Assembly: GCF_001424185.1 (NCBI RefSeq)
Contig: NZ_LMOM01000054.1
Span: 124,749 to 188,748, forward strand
Length of the DNA: 64,000 nt
Reading direction: 5' to 3'
Origin: Deinococcus sp. Leaf326
Lineage (GTDB): Bacteria > Deinococcota > Deinococci > Deinococcales > Deinococcaceae
Every line of letters begins with the position of its first letter. Position 1 is the stretch's first letter. The notes under the pieces are model-generated. The model worked only from the letters and a program-made list of their open reading frames with translations. It was not told where the DNA came from and did not search any database. Made by a program: the position numbers and the translations under genes. Positions 42,985 to 53,409 of the stretch are shown here, piece by piece.

Positions 42985-44967
42985 GTGAACGTTCCCCCTC
43001 CCTACGGCGGCCGCTGGCCCCTCAACTGGCCGGGCCTGCTGCTGGCGCTGGGCGGGTATATCGTCACCTTCTGGCTGATCCTCGGCATGATCCGGCAGGA
43101 GCCGGAGGCCAGCTTCCAACCGACAGTCCTGGGGCTGGGCCACCTGGTGTTGACCCTATTGCTGATCGTCTGCACCCTGTGGATGATCGCCTTCGCCTAC
43201 GGGTTCCGCATCCGGGTGACGGTCCTTCAGGCGGTCACGGCCGGCATGCTGGCTGACCTGTTGTTCCTGCGCGGGGTCCGCTGCCTGTACGGGGTCGCCG
43301 GGTCGGGGGCGGTGGTCGAACTCGGGCTGTTGCTCGTTGCGTCCATCAGCCTGATCCTGCTCGTGACGAACAACAACACGGAGAACCTGCGCCGTGAACG
43401 GCAGGAGCGTCAGGCCCAGGAGACCGACGTGCTGACGGGCCTGCACAACCGCCGGGGTGTAGCGCGGCGCTACGCCGCCCTCCCGCCGGAGACGGCCCTG
43501 ACAGTCGTGATGATCGACCTCAACGACCTCAAGGGCATCAACGACCTGGGAGGGCACAGCCTGGGCGACCGCCACCTGCGCGCCACGGCGCAGGCCCTGG
43601 AGGCGCATCTGCCGGCCGGGGGCTTTCTGGGGCGCTGGGGCGGCGACGAGTTCGTGGCCGTGCTGCCCGGTCACGCCGGGATCGGGCCGGTGTTCGGGCC
43701 GGTGCAGGCGCAGGTGCCGCACCCCGGCGGCCGGCAGCTGCCCTTCGCCTACGGCGCGGCGCAGGTGGGGGCCGCCACGCCACTGGACCGCGCCCTGGCG
43801 CTGGCCGATCAGCAGATGTACGAGGACAAAGCCGCGTCCACGGGCCGGGAGGGCAGCGCCGCTTCGGGCGAGGGCGTCAGCGATTTTCCGCACTTCCTGC
43901 TGGAGCTCAACTCGCTGCCCGCCATTCTGGAGCAGGGGCTGAGCCGCGCGGCCGACCTCGTGGGCTTCGAGGAGTGGTTCTACGTCGAACACGAGACCCA
44001 CCGGCTCTTCAGCCGTAAGGGCCATGACGCTGATCTCGCGCAGGGAGTCGCGGCGTCCATCGCGGCGCCGGGCAGCATGCTCTCGCAGGTGCTGTCCCAG
44101 GGTGAATCCTTCTGGGCCGCCGACTATGAGAGCAGCCCCTATGCCCAGGCCGCCTGGGTCCAGCGCGGGCTCAAGAGCATCGTGATGACGCCCGTGCGGG
44201 CCCACGGCGAGGTGTGCGGGGCGGTGGCCTTCTTCAACCACCAGACCTGGCATTCCGTGACTCCCAAGGCCCGCCAGCTTCTGGGGGCAGTGGCGACCCA
44301 CCTGGGCCACCAGCTCGAACGTGACGCCGCGCTGGGGCGCCTGGAGACCTCGGTCGAGGCGGTCCTGACCGGCCTGGGCACCATCCTGGAGGTCCGTGAC
44401 CTGGAGACGGCGGGCCACACCGAGCGGGTCGTGTCGCTGGCCCTGCGGCTGGGCCGGGCGGCGGGGCTGGGCGAGACCGAGCTGCACGACCTGCGTCTGG
44501 GCGCGTACCTGCACGATATGGGCAAGCTGGCCATTCCTGACCGCGTGCTGCTCAAGCCGGGCCCGCTCGACGCCGCCGAATGGCGCCTCATGCAGACCCA
44601 CAGCCGCGAGGGCGCCGTCATGGCCGCGCGGCTGCCGGCCCTGTCGCCGGAGGTGATCCGGCTGGTGCGCAGCCACCACGAGCGCTGGGACGGCCAGGGC
44701 TATCCCGACCGTCTGGCAGGCGAGGCGGTGCCCTACCTCGCGCGGATTTTCGCGCTGTGCGACGTGTACGACGCCCTTACGCACGCGCGGCCCTACAAGC
44801 CCGCCTGGACCCCCGAGGCCGCGCGCGCTGAACTCGCCGCGCAGGCGGGGCGGCAGTTCGACCCGGTCCTGACGGCGCTGTTTCTGGAGGAAGTCCTGGG
44901 CGGCGCTCAGGCAGCGCTCCGGATGCCGGATCAGCCACCGGCGGCCAGCGGGCCGGGTCTGAACTGA
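42985..44967 (+). CDS. Membrane GGDEF-GAF-HD-GYP signalling protein
   Basis: This 660-residue protein has three to four membrane segments (about 17-128), a GGDEF domain (147-285) with DVLTGLHNRRG and an intact RWGGDEF (217-223), a GAF-like domain (about 300-450) and an HD-GYP domain with YLHDMGK (510-511) and HHERWDGQGYP (564-574). Both synthesis and hydrolysis of cyclic di-GMP look possible. The GGDEF domain is short between motif and end, so its activity is uncertain. The start is a GTG with TAGGCT ten bases upstream; an ATG at 42910 is the alternative. Confidence 0.88.
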   Translation: MNVPPPYGGRWPLNWPGLLLALGGYIVTFWLILGMIRQEPEASFQPTVLGLGHLVLTLLLIVCTLWMIAFAYGFRIRVTVLQAVTAGMLADLLFLRGVRCLYGVAGSGAVVELGLLLVASISLILLVTNNNTENLRRERQERQAQETDVLTGLHNRRGVARRYAALPPETALTVVMIDLNDLKGINDLGGHSLGDRHLRATAQALEAHLPAGGFLGRWGGDEFVAVLPGHAGIGPVFGPVQAQVPHPGGRQLPFAYGAAQVGAATPLDRALALADQQMYEDKAASTGREGSAASGEGVSDFPHFLLELNSLPAILEQGLSRAADLVGFEEWFYVEHETHRLFSRKGHDADLAQGVAASIAAPGSMLSQVLSQGESFWAADYESSPYAQAAWVQRGLKSIVMTPVRAHGEVCGAVAFFNHQTWHSVTPKARQLLGAVATHLGHQLERDAALGRLETSVEAVLTGLGTILEVRDLETAGHTERVVSLALRLGRAAGLGETELHDLRLGAYLHDMGKLAIPDRVLLKPGPLDAAEWRLMQTHSREGAVMAARLPALSPEVIRLVRSHHERWDGQGYPDRLAGEAVPYLARIFALCDVYDALTHARPYKPAWTPEAARAELAAQAGRQFDPVLTALFLEEVLGGAQAALRMPDQPPAASGPGLN

Positions 44968-45018
44968 GAGCGCAGGAGGACCAGGCGGCCGCGTGCCCCG
45001 CCTGCTGTGGCCCTAATC

Positions 45019-45939
45019 CTACAGTGCCGGGTCCAGGCGGCCCCGTAGCAGCAGCTGCACGCGCTGGCCCAGCCGTTTGTATACCGGCGGAGCGTGGTGC
45101 TCGCGGAAGTCTACGGTGGCCTCCTCGCTGCCCACATCGTGGCCGTACTTCTCGGTCAGGAAGTAGCGGTGATCCATGACCCACAGGTACAGGTCGGCCT
45201 CGGTGCGGCCGGGAAAACGGTACATCACGTCGTGCAGGTCGAGGTTCTCGACGATCCGCAGGTACAGGCGGCAGTACCAGCTCCGGGTGGCCTCCTCCCA
45301 GGTGACGGGCGAGGCGTCGCCGCGTCCGGGCTTGCGGTCGAGGAAATACTGCCGGGTCCGGATGTGCTCCAGCAGCTTCTCATAGCGCCCGGGCGTCGTG
45401 AACAGGATGGGCCGGTGACCCGGCACCACGCGGTCGAGGCTGGTGGCCCTGAGAAACTGGGCGTACTCGCCCTTGATGATGAGGTCCTTGAGCGTGTCGC
45501 CCTCGTCGGGCGGGACCACGACGTTCAGCTCGATGACGTAGGCGTCGATGTATTTCTGGCCCTGGCGCCGCGCCACCGAGACGCGGTGGTTGCCGTCCTT
45601 GACGAAGTATAGCTCGCCCACCTTGTAGACCTGGATAGGCGGCAGTTCCTTGCCCTGGAGCTGCGCCGAACGCACGCCCACCCAGCGCTCGTCGAGGTGC
45701 CTTTCCTTGGGCAGGTAGTGGCGGTCGAATTCGCGGTAGCGGTCCACCGACCCGATGATGTGGTCCACCTCGATGGTCTGTAGCCCCAGCGTGTGTTCGC
45801 CCTCGGGCGAGAGGTGGCGGACCCAGTCGAAGGGCAGCAGTTCGTTGGGCTGACGGCGCAGGACCGCGAGCATATCGCGGACATCGCTGGCGAACCGGGC
45901 ACGCTCGACCTCGTGTTTGGCCTGATTGAGAAAGGACAT
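45019..45939 (-). CDS. ParB-like domain protein
   Basis: This 306-residue protein contains YFVKDGNHRVSVARRQGQKYIDAYVIEL near residue 110, the core of the ParB/sulfiredoxin-like nucleotide-binding fold. The C-terminal half (YEKLLEHIRTRQYFLDRK, WYCRLYLRIVENLD) resembles DUF4032-type proteins. It lacks a ParB-type helix-turn-helix and is not beside a parA gene, so a partition role is not supported. AAGGAG precedes the ATG. The function is unknown. Confidence 0.82.
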   Translation of the reverse strand: MSFLNQAKHEVERARFASDVRDMLAVLRRQPNELLPFDWVRHLSPEGEHTLGLQTIEVDHIIGSVDRYREFDRHYLPKERHLDERWVGVRSAQLQGKELPPIQVYKVGELYFVKDGNHRVSVARRQGQKYIDAYVIELNVVVPPDEGDTLKDLIIKGEYAQFLRATSLDRVVPGHRPILFTTPGRYEKLLEHIRTRQYFLDRKPGRGDASPVTWEEATRSWYCRLYLRIVENLDLHDVMYRFPGRTEADLYLWVMDHRYFLTEKYGHDVGSEEATVDFREHHAPPVYKRLGQRVQLLLRGRLDPAL

Positions 45940-46096
45940 GCGGGCAACTCCTTGAGCAAGCGAGTATCGGCCGGGGCATGTTCGAACGGGGGAATATGGT
46001 GAACCCCGGTCTTGGTCTCCAGTCTACGCCGCCGGTCTTCCCCGATTCTGACTCGCGGGTTCATGCGGGGGCCGCGGCCGGCGTATGCTGCCCCGC

Positions 46097-47011
46097 GTGT
46101 CCGCTGCCCCCGCCTCTGCTCCGCGCGCCGCCCGCCTGACCCTGCCGGTCCTGGTCTGTCTGGGGGTGGTGTACGTCGTGTGGGGCAGCACCTATTTCGG
46201 GATCAAGGTCGCCATCGAGACGCTGCCGCCCCTGGGGATGCTGGGGGTGCGTTTCGGGCTGGCAGGGGCCGTGCTCATGCTCGCCCTGCGGCTGCGGGGC
46301 GCGGCGTTGCCGACCGCGCGGCAGTGGGCGGCGTCGGCGGCGGTGGGCCTCTTGCTGCTGGGCGGCGGCACGGGGCTGGTCACGCTGGCCGAGCGCGAGG
46401 CGAGCAGTTCGGTGGCGGCGATGGTCATCGCGGTCTCGCCCCTGTTCGCGGCCCTCTTCGCGCGGCTGTGGGGAGAAAAGACGGGGGGGCGGGAGTGGCT
46501 GGGGATCGGGGTGGGCCTGCTGGGCATCGCGCTGCTGAACGTGGGCGAGCTGCGCGCCACGCCCCTCGCAGCCCTGCTCCTTGTGTTGGCCCCACTGTGC
46601 TGGACCTTCGGCAGCCAGTGGTCACGCCACCTGAAGTTGCCGAGCGGCCTGATGGCGAGCGCCGCCGAGATGCTGAGCGGCGGGGCGCTGCTGCTGCTCC
46701 TGAGCCTGGCGACGGGCGAGAGCTGGCACGCGCCCAGCACGGCGAGCCTGTGGGCCCTGGCCTACCTGACGGTGTTCGGCAGTCTGGGGGCCTACAGCGC
46801 CTACATGTACCTCGTCGAGCACACCCGCCCCGCCCTGGCGACGAGCTATGCCTACGTGAATCCGGTGGTGGCGGTGCTGCTGGGCGTGGGCTTCGGCGGC
46901 GAGCATCTCGGGACGCTGGGCTGGGTGGCGCTCGTGGTCATCCTGGGCGGCGTGGTCCTCGTGGCGTGGCCGCGCCGCGAGCCGGCCGCCGCGCTGCCCC
47001 AGGAGCCCTAA
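46097..47011 (+). CDS. EamA/DMT-family exporter, YedA-like
   Basis: This 304-residue protein has ten predicted membrane segments in two EamA repeats. Its start, VYVVWGSTYFGIKVAIETLPPLGMLGVRF, resembles E. coli YedA and related metabolite exporters. The substrate is unknown. The GTG at 46097 lies seven bases after TATGCT; the ATG at 46085 is inside that -10 box and cannot begin a leaderless message. Confidence 0.88.
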   Translation: MSAAPASAPRAARLTLPVLVCLGVVYVVWGSTYFGIKVAIETLPPLGMLGVRFGLAGAVLMLALRLRGAALPTARQWAASAAVGLLLLGGGTGLVTLAEREASSSVAAMVIAVSPLFAALFARLWGEKTGGREWLGIGVGLLGIALLNVGELRATPLAALLLVLAPLCWTFGSQWSRHLKLPSGLMASAAEMLSGGALLLLLSLATGESWHAPSTASLWALAYLTVFGSLGAYSAYMYLVEHTRPALATSYAYVNPVVAVLLGVGFGGEHLGTLGWVALVVILGGVVLVAWPRREPAAALPQEP

Positions 47012-47078
47012 GAGCCGCTCAAGCCCGAAGGTATGGCCCGGTACCCCACGCGACAGCCGCAGCCGTTAGGCTGCCTCC

Positions 47079-47675
47079 ATGCTTGGCAAGTTCTTCAAGA
47101 AACCGGCCGACGACATGGGGGGGCGCGTTCCGCCCGGTCAGACCCTCACCACCCGCTTTCCGGTCCTCACCTACGGTCCGGCGCAGCACTACGACCAGAG
47201 CGAAGTGGTCGTGAAGATCACCGGACTGGCCGAGGAAAAGACCTTCACCTGGGGCGACCTGTTGGCCCTGCCGCAGACTACCCTGACCTATGACATCCAC
47301 TGCGTGACCCACTGGAGCAAGCTCGACACGACCTGGACCGGGGTGCGCGTGACCGATCTGATGGAACACCTGAGCCTGCTGCCCGGCGCGTCCCACGTCA
47401 TGCAGCACTCGGTCGGGGGCTATACCACCAACCTCAGCCTCGAGGATTTCGCGCGGCCCGAGAACCTGCTGGCCCACACCTTCGGCGGCGAGCCGCTGGC
47501 CCCCGAACACGGCGGCCCCCTGCGGCTGGTCGTGCCGCACCTGTACTTCTGGAAGAGCGCCAAGTGGCTGACCGAGCTGGAATTCATGGACCGCGACCGC
47601 GCCGGATTCTGGGAGAAGAACGGGTACCACATGCGCGGCGATCCCTTCAAGGAGGAGCGGTACGACGACGACTGA
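47079..47675 (+). CDS. Sulfite-oxidase-like molybdopterin protein
   Basis: This 198-residue protein has the oxidoreductase molybdopterin fold. DIHCVTHWSKLDTTWTGV near residue 73 carries the Cys that would ligate Mo, and LRLVVPHLYFWKSAKWLTELEF follows. It resembles single-domain YuiH-type members without twin-arginine signal, so it is probably cytoplasmic. The electron donor and substrate are unknown. TAGGCT lies six bases before the ATG. Confidence 0.9.
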   Translation: MLGKFFKKPADDMGGRVPPGQTLTTRFPVLTYGPAQHYDQSEVVVKITGLAEEKTFTWGDLLALPQTTLTYDIHCVTHWSKLDTTWTGVRVTDLMEHLSLLPGASHVMQHSVGGYTTNLSLEDFARPENLLAHTFGGEPLAPEHGGPLRLVVPHLYFWKSAKWLTELEFMDRDRAGFWEKNGYHMRGDPFKEERYDDD

Positions 47676-47718
47676 GGCGGGGGCCGGGGCCGACCTGACC
47701 GGCGGCGGCGAGTATCTC

Positions 47719-48243
47719 GTGCCCGACGTGCTGGAAGACGGCCTGACGCTGGTGCTCGTCGGCACGGCGCCCAGCCGGATCAGCGCGCGGGCGCGGGCCT
47801 ACTACGCCAATCCCAGCAACAAGTTCTGGTCGACGCTGGCGGCGGTGGGTCTGACCCCCCGGCAGCTCGCGCCGCAGGAGTACGCCGCGCTGCCCCGCTA
47901 TGGTATCGGCCTGACCGACGTCGCCAAGCGCCACAGCGGAGTGGACGCGGCCCTGCCGACCGGGGCCTGGGCACCCCACGAACTGCGGGACAAGGTGCGG
48001 CGCTACCGGCCCCGGCTGGTGGCCTTCACGAGCAAGCGCGGCGCGGCCGAGACGCTGGGGGTGCCGACCGGCCGCCTGCCCTACGGCCCACAGCCGGAGC
48101 CGCTGGAGGGCGCGGAACTGTGGGTCCTGCCCTCGACCAGCCCCCTGGGCCACACCCACTTTCAGCTCGGGCCGTGGGAGGCGCTCGCGGCGCGGGTCAG
48201 GGCGCTGCGGCCGGAAGGGTCAGCCGACACAGATACCGGTTGA
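47719..48243 (+). CDS. mug: G:T/U mismatch-specific DNA glycosylase (MUG family)
   Basis: This 174-residue protein of the uracil-DNA glycosylase superfamily has VLVGTAPSRISARARAYYANPSNKFWSTLAAVGL (the water-activating motif region) near residue 12 and LPSTSPLGHTHF near residue 140. It removes uracil or thymine from mispairs. The start is uncertain: the GTG at 47719 is used, but the frame is open upstream through EYL to a strong AAGGAGGAG at 47648 with no standard start after it. Its end overlaps the convergent GNAT gene by 47 bases. Confidence 0.85.
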   Translation: MPDVLEDGLTLVLVGTAPSRISARARAYYANPSNKFWSTLAAVGLTPRQLAPQEYAALPRYGIGLTDVAKRHSGVDAALPTGAWAPHELRDKVRRYRPRLVAFTSKRGAAETLGVPTGRLPYGPQPEPLEGAELWVLPSTSPLGHTHFQLGPWEALAARVRALRPEGSADTDTG

Positions 48244-48625
48244 CCTTCCACGGAGAGGGCACCGCACTGACCACGAAGCCCAAACGGCGGTAGAAGCCCA
48301 CTGCGCCGTCATCCGTCTGTGCCCAGATGCTCCGGACCGCCAGGGCTTTGGCGGCCGCGTACACCAGCGCGCGGCCGTACCCCCGCCCGGTATGTGCCGG
48401 GGCCGTACCGATGTGCCGGAGTTCGGCGCCCGGTCCGCCGGCTTCCAGGTGGACCCCCGCTGCGCTGACCACCACGCCCCCGATCTCCCAGGCGAAGACC
48501 TGCCCGCCCGCGCCGCTGCGGTAGGCAGTCAGCTCCTGCTGCACTCGCTCGGGGTTAGGAAACATCGCGCGGGCGAGCAGTGCCCCGAGTTCGGGGGTCA
48601 GGGCAGGGGAGACGAGCAGGGTCAT
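48197..48625 (-). CDS. GNAT-family N-acetyltransferase
   Basis: This 142-residue protein has the acetyl-CoA motif IGTAPAHTGRGYGRALVYAAAKAL near residue 78 and the C-terminal GAVGFYRRLGFVV. The substrate is not predictable. The ATG at 48625 is favoured; an ATG seven codons upstream is possible. Its 3' end overlaps the convergent glycosylase gene. Confidence 0.88.
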   Translation of the reverse strand: MTLLVSPALTPELGALLARAMFPNPERVQQELTAYRSGAGGQVFAWEIGGVVVSAAGVHLEAGGPGAELRHIGTAPAHTGRGYGRALVYAAAKALAVRSIWAQTDDGAVGFYRRLGFVVSAVPSPWKVNRYLCRLTLPAAAP

Positions 48626-48708
48626 GCCCCAGCATCGGGGAGGCACAGGCCATCCGGCATCGGCCAGAACGCGGATGAGGTCGGGAGTCGTTGCCCCAGG
48701 CCTGCCCG

Positions 48709-49245
48709 TTACTCCCCGGCCGGCAGCGTCTGAAGGGTGCGTACCGGCAGCGCCAGAGTCGCGCCCGCACGCCCGAAGGCCGCCAGTACCCCGGTCAGGT
48801 CACCGCCGGCCCGCTCGACGAGCCGCGCGAGCGCGAGCGCGGTGCCGCCCGAGGCGATCACGTCCTGCACGATGGCGACCCGCTTTCCCCGCAGCCGCTC
48901 GGCGTGTGGGCCGTCGAGCCACAGCGTCTCGGCGACGCCCAGGGGCATGCTGGGCACCTCCTGAATAAGGGGGGACTGCATGTAGGTGCGGCGTTTTTTG
49001 CGGGCGGCCACGTAGGGCAGTCCACTGCGGTCGCTCAGTTCGTGCGCCAGGGGTAGGGAGTTGGTCACGACGGTGAGCAGTATCTCGGTGCCTTCCGGGA
49101 TCAGGGGGAGCAGCGCCCCGGCCGCAGCGTTCGTCAGTTCGCTGTCGCCGATGAATTCGACCAGCGGCACGCGCCCGGCATTGCCGACCTGCACCGTGGG
49201 AAGCTCGCGCCGGACGCCGCCGACCGTAATGCTCAGGTTGTTCAT
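48709..49245 (-). CDS. Phosphoribosyltransferase-family protein
   Basis: This 178-residue protein has the PRPP-binding motif [25 protein letters not shown] near residue 122, a type I phosphoribosyltransferase fold like Apt/Xpt. [17 protein letters not shown] and [11 protein letters not shown] precede it. It may salvage a purine or act as a regulator. TACTCT six bases before the ATG suggests its own leaderless promoter, although it lies 39 bases after hisIE. Confidence 0.88.
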   Translation of the reverse strand: MNNLSITVGGVRRELPTVQVGNAGRVPLVEFIGDSELTNAAAGALLPLIPEGTEILLTVVTNSLPLAHELSDRSGLPYVAARKKRRTYMQSPLIQEVPSMPLGVAETLWLDGPHAERLRGKRVAIVQDVIASGGTALALARLVERAGGDLTGVLAAFGRAGATLALPVRTLQTLPAGE

Positions 49246-49284
49246 GTCCCCAGAGTAGCGGCCGGCGAGCCCGCGCTGTCCGGT

Positions 49285-49947
49285 TCAGCCGACCTCTTTG
49301 GGTCCCTTCAGGCCGGTGCGGCCCTCTCGGGCGTGCAGCACGGCCGCCACGTCGGCGGGCGACACCCCCACCTCGGCCAGCGCGAACAGCGTGTGGAACA
49401 GCAGGTCGGCCGCCTCGGTCGCCAGCTCGGCGCGGTCGCCGTTCTTGGCGGCCAGCAGCACCTCGCCCGCCTCCTCGCTGATCTTCTTCAGGACCCGGTC
49501 CAGGCCACCGGCGTGCAGCCGCGCCACGTAGCTGTTTTCCGGCAGGGTGGCGAGGCGCTCGGTGATGGTCGCGTACACGCGCTCCAGCGTGCCGTCCAGG
49601 CCGGTGCTGCCGGTGTCCTGTGCATGCATCAGCGGCGTGTGAAAGCATGAATACGCGCCGGTATGGCACGCCGGGCCGGTCTGGAGGACGCGGTACAGCA
49701 CGCTGTCGCCGTCGCAGTCGGCCTGTACGCCGACCACCTGCTGCGTGTGGCCGCTCGTCGCGCCCTTGACCCACTGTTCGGCGCGCGAACGGCTGTAGTA
49801 CGTCGCCTCGCGGGTGGCGAGGGTGCGCTCCAGCGCGGCGCGGTCGGCATAGGCCTGCATCAGGACTGCGCCGCTGCCGGCGTCCTGGGTCACGACCGGA
49901 ATCAGGCCACGTTCGTCGAACTTGAGAAGGGACAGGTCAGAACTCAT
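49285..49947 (-). CDS. hisIE: Bifunctional phosphoribosyl-AMP cyclohydrolase / phosphoribosyl-ATP pyrophosphatase
   Basis: This 220-residue fusion performs two early histidine steps. The HisI half has [29 protein letters not shown] near residue 53 and the zinc-site phrase [12 protein letters not shown] near 91. The HisE half has [15 protein letters not shown] near residue 155 and [13 protein letters not shown]. It lies 88 bases downstream of hisF on the same strand. Confidence 0.96.
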   Translation of the reverse strand: MSSDLSLLKFDERGLIPVVTQDAGSGAVLMQAYADRAALERTLATREATYYSRSRAEQWVKGATSGHTQQVVGVQADCDGDSVLYRVLQTGPACHTGAYSCFHTPLMHAQDTGSTGLDGTLERVYATITERLATLPENSYVARLHAGGLDRVLKKISEEAGEVLLAAKNGDRAELATEAADLLFHTLFALAEVGVSPADVAAVLHAREGRTGLKGPKEVG

Positions 49948-50035
49948 GGCTACCTCGGGAAAGGGGCCGGGCGGGCTGGCCGCCGGGCTGGAGATTCGGG
50001 AAGGGAAAACGGGAAGGCGCAGGTGGGGCGGGCGC

Positions 50036-50815
<780 letters not shown>

Positions 50816-50973
50816 GCCCGGCAGTGTACGCCCCACACGCCGGTACGCCGCGCCGCCTGTGCAGGCGTGCCGGACGGCCGGCAACCAAAGGTGCCCGGCA
50901 GCGCAGCGATTCTCAGAAAGCCTTGATAGAATCTTTAATGGTGACAGCGCAGACCTGTAGCTGGGGAGGCAGT

Positions 50974-51390
50974 GTGGAGCGGCGACGAATTCTTCTGATC
51001 GACGACAATCCTAACGATGTCGAGCTCGCGCTCGACGCCCTCGACGTGTCTCCGGAAACGGACGTCCGGGTGGCGAACAGTGGGGTCGAGGCCATCCGGT
51101 TGCTGCTCGACCGCACCGAGCCGCTTCCGGATCTGATCCTGCTCGATCTCAAGATGCCGCACATGGACGGATTGGCCGTGCTCGACGCCATCCGGGGCGA
51201 GGCGAAACTGCCCGACGTGCCGGTGGTGATGCTCACGACAAGCGGCGACGAGCGCGACATTCAGGCGTCGTATGCCCATGGGGCGAGCGGCTACGTGGTC
51301 AAGCCCCTGGAATTCGGGCAGTTCCGCGCGGCGATGGCCACCATCCAGGCCTTCTGGATGGGCCTGAACCGCCGCCCCGACCTGCACTGA
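50974..51390 (+). CDS. Single-domain response regulator
   Basis: This 138-residue receiver protein starts [20 protein letters not shown], carries the phosphorylated Asp in [13 protein letters not shown] near residue 60 and the conserved Lys in GYVVKPLEF. The pattern matches Rcp1-type regulators that work with phytochrome-like kinases; none is seen here. The GTG follows GGGGAGG by four bases. TAGAAT at 50927 would also allow a leaderless ATG at 50938, twelve codons longer. Confidence 0.9.
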   Translation: MERRRILLIDDNPNDVELALDALDVSPETDVRVANSGVEAIRLLLDRTEPLPDLILLDLKMPHMDGLAVLDAIRGEAKLPDVPVVMLTTSGDERDIQASYAHGASGYVVKPLEFGQFRAAMATIQAFWMGLNRRPDLH

Positions 51391-51478
51391 GAGTCCTGTG
51401 CTTCCGGGGGCCAGGCCAGGCCTTGCGCGGCCCTTCATGCCCCCGCACGCCCCACGGACGCGCCGCTAAGCTGGCCCC

Positions 51479-52327
<849 letters not shown>

Positions 52328-52377
52328 ACTCTCCTTGTCCGTAGGTTGCTTACCCCTCCCTACAGGACACTTCCAGC

Positions 52378-52412
52378 TAGGGCAGCCCTCCAAGGTTGCC
52401 CTACGATTTTTT
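52378..52412 (+). terminator. Terminator after the DUF72 fusion gene
   Basis: TAGGGCA (52378-52384) pairs with TGCCCTA (52397-52403) and TTTTTT follows at 52407. Confidence 0.78.
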
Positions 52413-52421
52413 ACCCCGGCC

Positions 52422-52454
52422 AAAAAAAGCCCCGGATACGCTCCGGGGTTCTTT
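52422..52454 (-). terminator. Terminator of the leftward element genes
   Basis: CCCCGGA (52430-52436) pairs with TCCGGGG (52442-52448). On the minus strand it is followed by seven T (52428-52422). It lies just after the stop of the coiled-coil gene. Confidence 0.85.
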
Positions 52455-52741
52455 CATGCAAGCAGGCTGCCTTGTACCCGCTGTTCGGTTAGAGAGGTCT
52501 GTAGGTCCGTCATCTGCTCACTCAGGCCCTCCAACATCTTTGACAGCGCCGCACACTCCCTCTCCAACTCTGCCCTCTGCGCCTCCAAGACCCTATGAGT
52601 CTCAAGAAGGGCGTCTACTAGCTGGTCTGTCCTGTCCATCAAGGAAACAATATCCCCGGTAACGCCTTCTGCTAAGTCCTCTAGTCTTGCTTCTGTCTTA
52701 TCCTGCCTGCTTGTTAGATGTAGTAATAGTTGTTTAATCAT
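52454..52741 (-). CDS. Small coiled-coil protein of the element
   Basis: This 95-residue protein is almost entirely helical with heptad-like spacing (LEDLAEGVTGDIVSLMDRTDQLVDALLETHRVLEAQ), and no membrane span or cysteine-rich motif. It probably oligomerises. TAAACT lies six bases before the ATG, so the mRNA is probably leaderless. It is leftward, opposite to the packaging genes, a position often used for genes expressed during lysogeny. The function is unknown. Confidence 0.65.
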   Translation of the reverse strand: MIKQLLLHLTSRQDKTEARLEDLAEGVTGDIVSLMDRTDQLVDALLETHRVLEAQRAELERECAALSKMLEGLSEQMTDLQTSLTEQRVQGSLLA

Positions 52742-52777
52742 GACTACAGTTTAAAGTAGCTTGGTGAATAAGTCTAA

Positions 52778-53374
52778 TCACCTCTTGGGTAGGTCAATGT
52801 CCCTAAGTGCAAGATTTATGGTCTTCTTACTGAGCCTAGTAGCATCTTCTGAGCTACTGATGAAACCTCCGAAAAACCTGTCAAATTGGATGCTATCCAT
52901 ATTTATTGCGTCTTGCTCGTTATTTATCTCTTCGGCTAGCCTAACTAATCTATTTACAACTATAATAGAATCATAATAAGCATTTCTGGTGTCTTCTGCC
53001 AGGAGTGATACATACTTCTCGTTAGGCTGCTCTAGTCTTAGAAGTTCTCTTCTAAGGGCACCTACCGAGTAGATAAACTCTGTTTCTGGTTGGTAATTAG
53101 GTTGGTCGGCAGCCTGACTAAAACTTGTATAATACCTGTCTATGAGTCTAATAACTTTATACAAGTATCCTGCTATTTCTTCAAAGCCTTTATAACGTTC
53201 CTTGTAAAATATGTCGTATTTTCTGCCTTTGTTGGCAAGCCCAAAACCTACCCAAGCCCCTAGGAGTGCAAGTAAACCAGTAAGGACGGCAGGGGCAAAG
53301 GCCGTAAAGAGAGCCTTCTGAGTCAATCCCCAGAAGACGACGGGTGTGGGGTCTACCGTAGGTAGTGGCGGCAT
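52778..53374 (-). CDS. Membrane protein, paralogue of the neighbouring gene
   Basis: This 198-residue protein has one strong membrane segment (LTGLLALLGAWVGFGLA, about 36-52), then a basic motif NKGRKYDIFYKERYKGFEEIAGYLY and a long helical cytoplasmic domain ending in RDIDLPKR. The motif after the membrane segment and the last residues recur in the gene at 53410. TATCCT five bases before the ATG suggests a leaderless message. A superinfection-exclusion or host-surface role is possible but not shown. Confidence 0.7.
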   Translation of the reverse strand: MPPLPTVDPTPVVFWGLTQKALFTAFAPAVLTGLLALLGAWVGFGLANKGRKYDIFYKERYKGFEEIAGYLYKVIRLIDRYYTSFSQAADQPNYQPETEFIYSVGALRRELLRLEQPNEKYVSLLAEDTRNAYYDSIIVVNRLVRLAEEINNEQDAINMDSIQFDRFFGGFISSSEDATRLSKKTINLALRDIDLPKR

Positions 53375-53409
53375 GACTAAGGATACAGAGAGGACAGGAT
53401 GTATGTTGC

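Noticed and set aside
46085..46096. ATG start for the EamA transporter
   Set aside because: This ATG overlaps the TATGCT -10 box. The GTG at 46097 is correctly spaced for a leaderless message.
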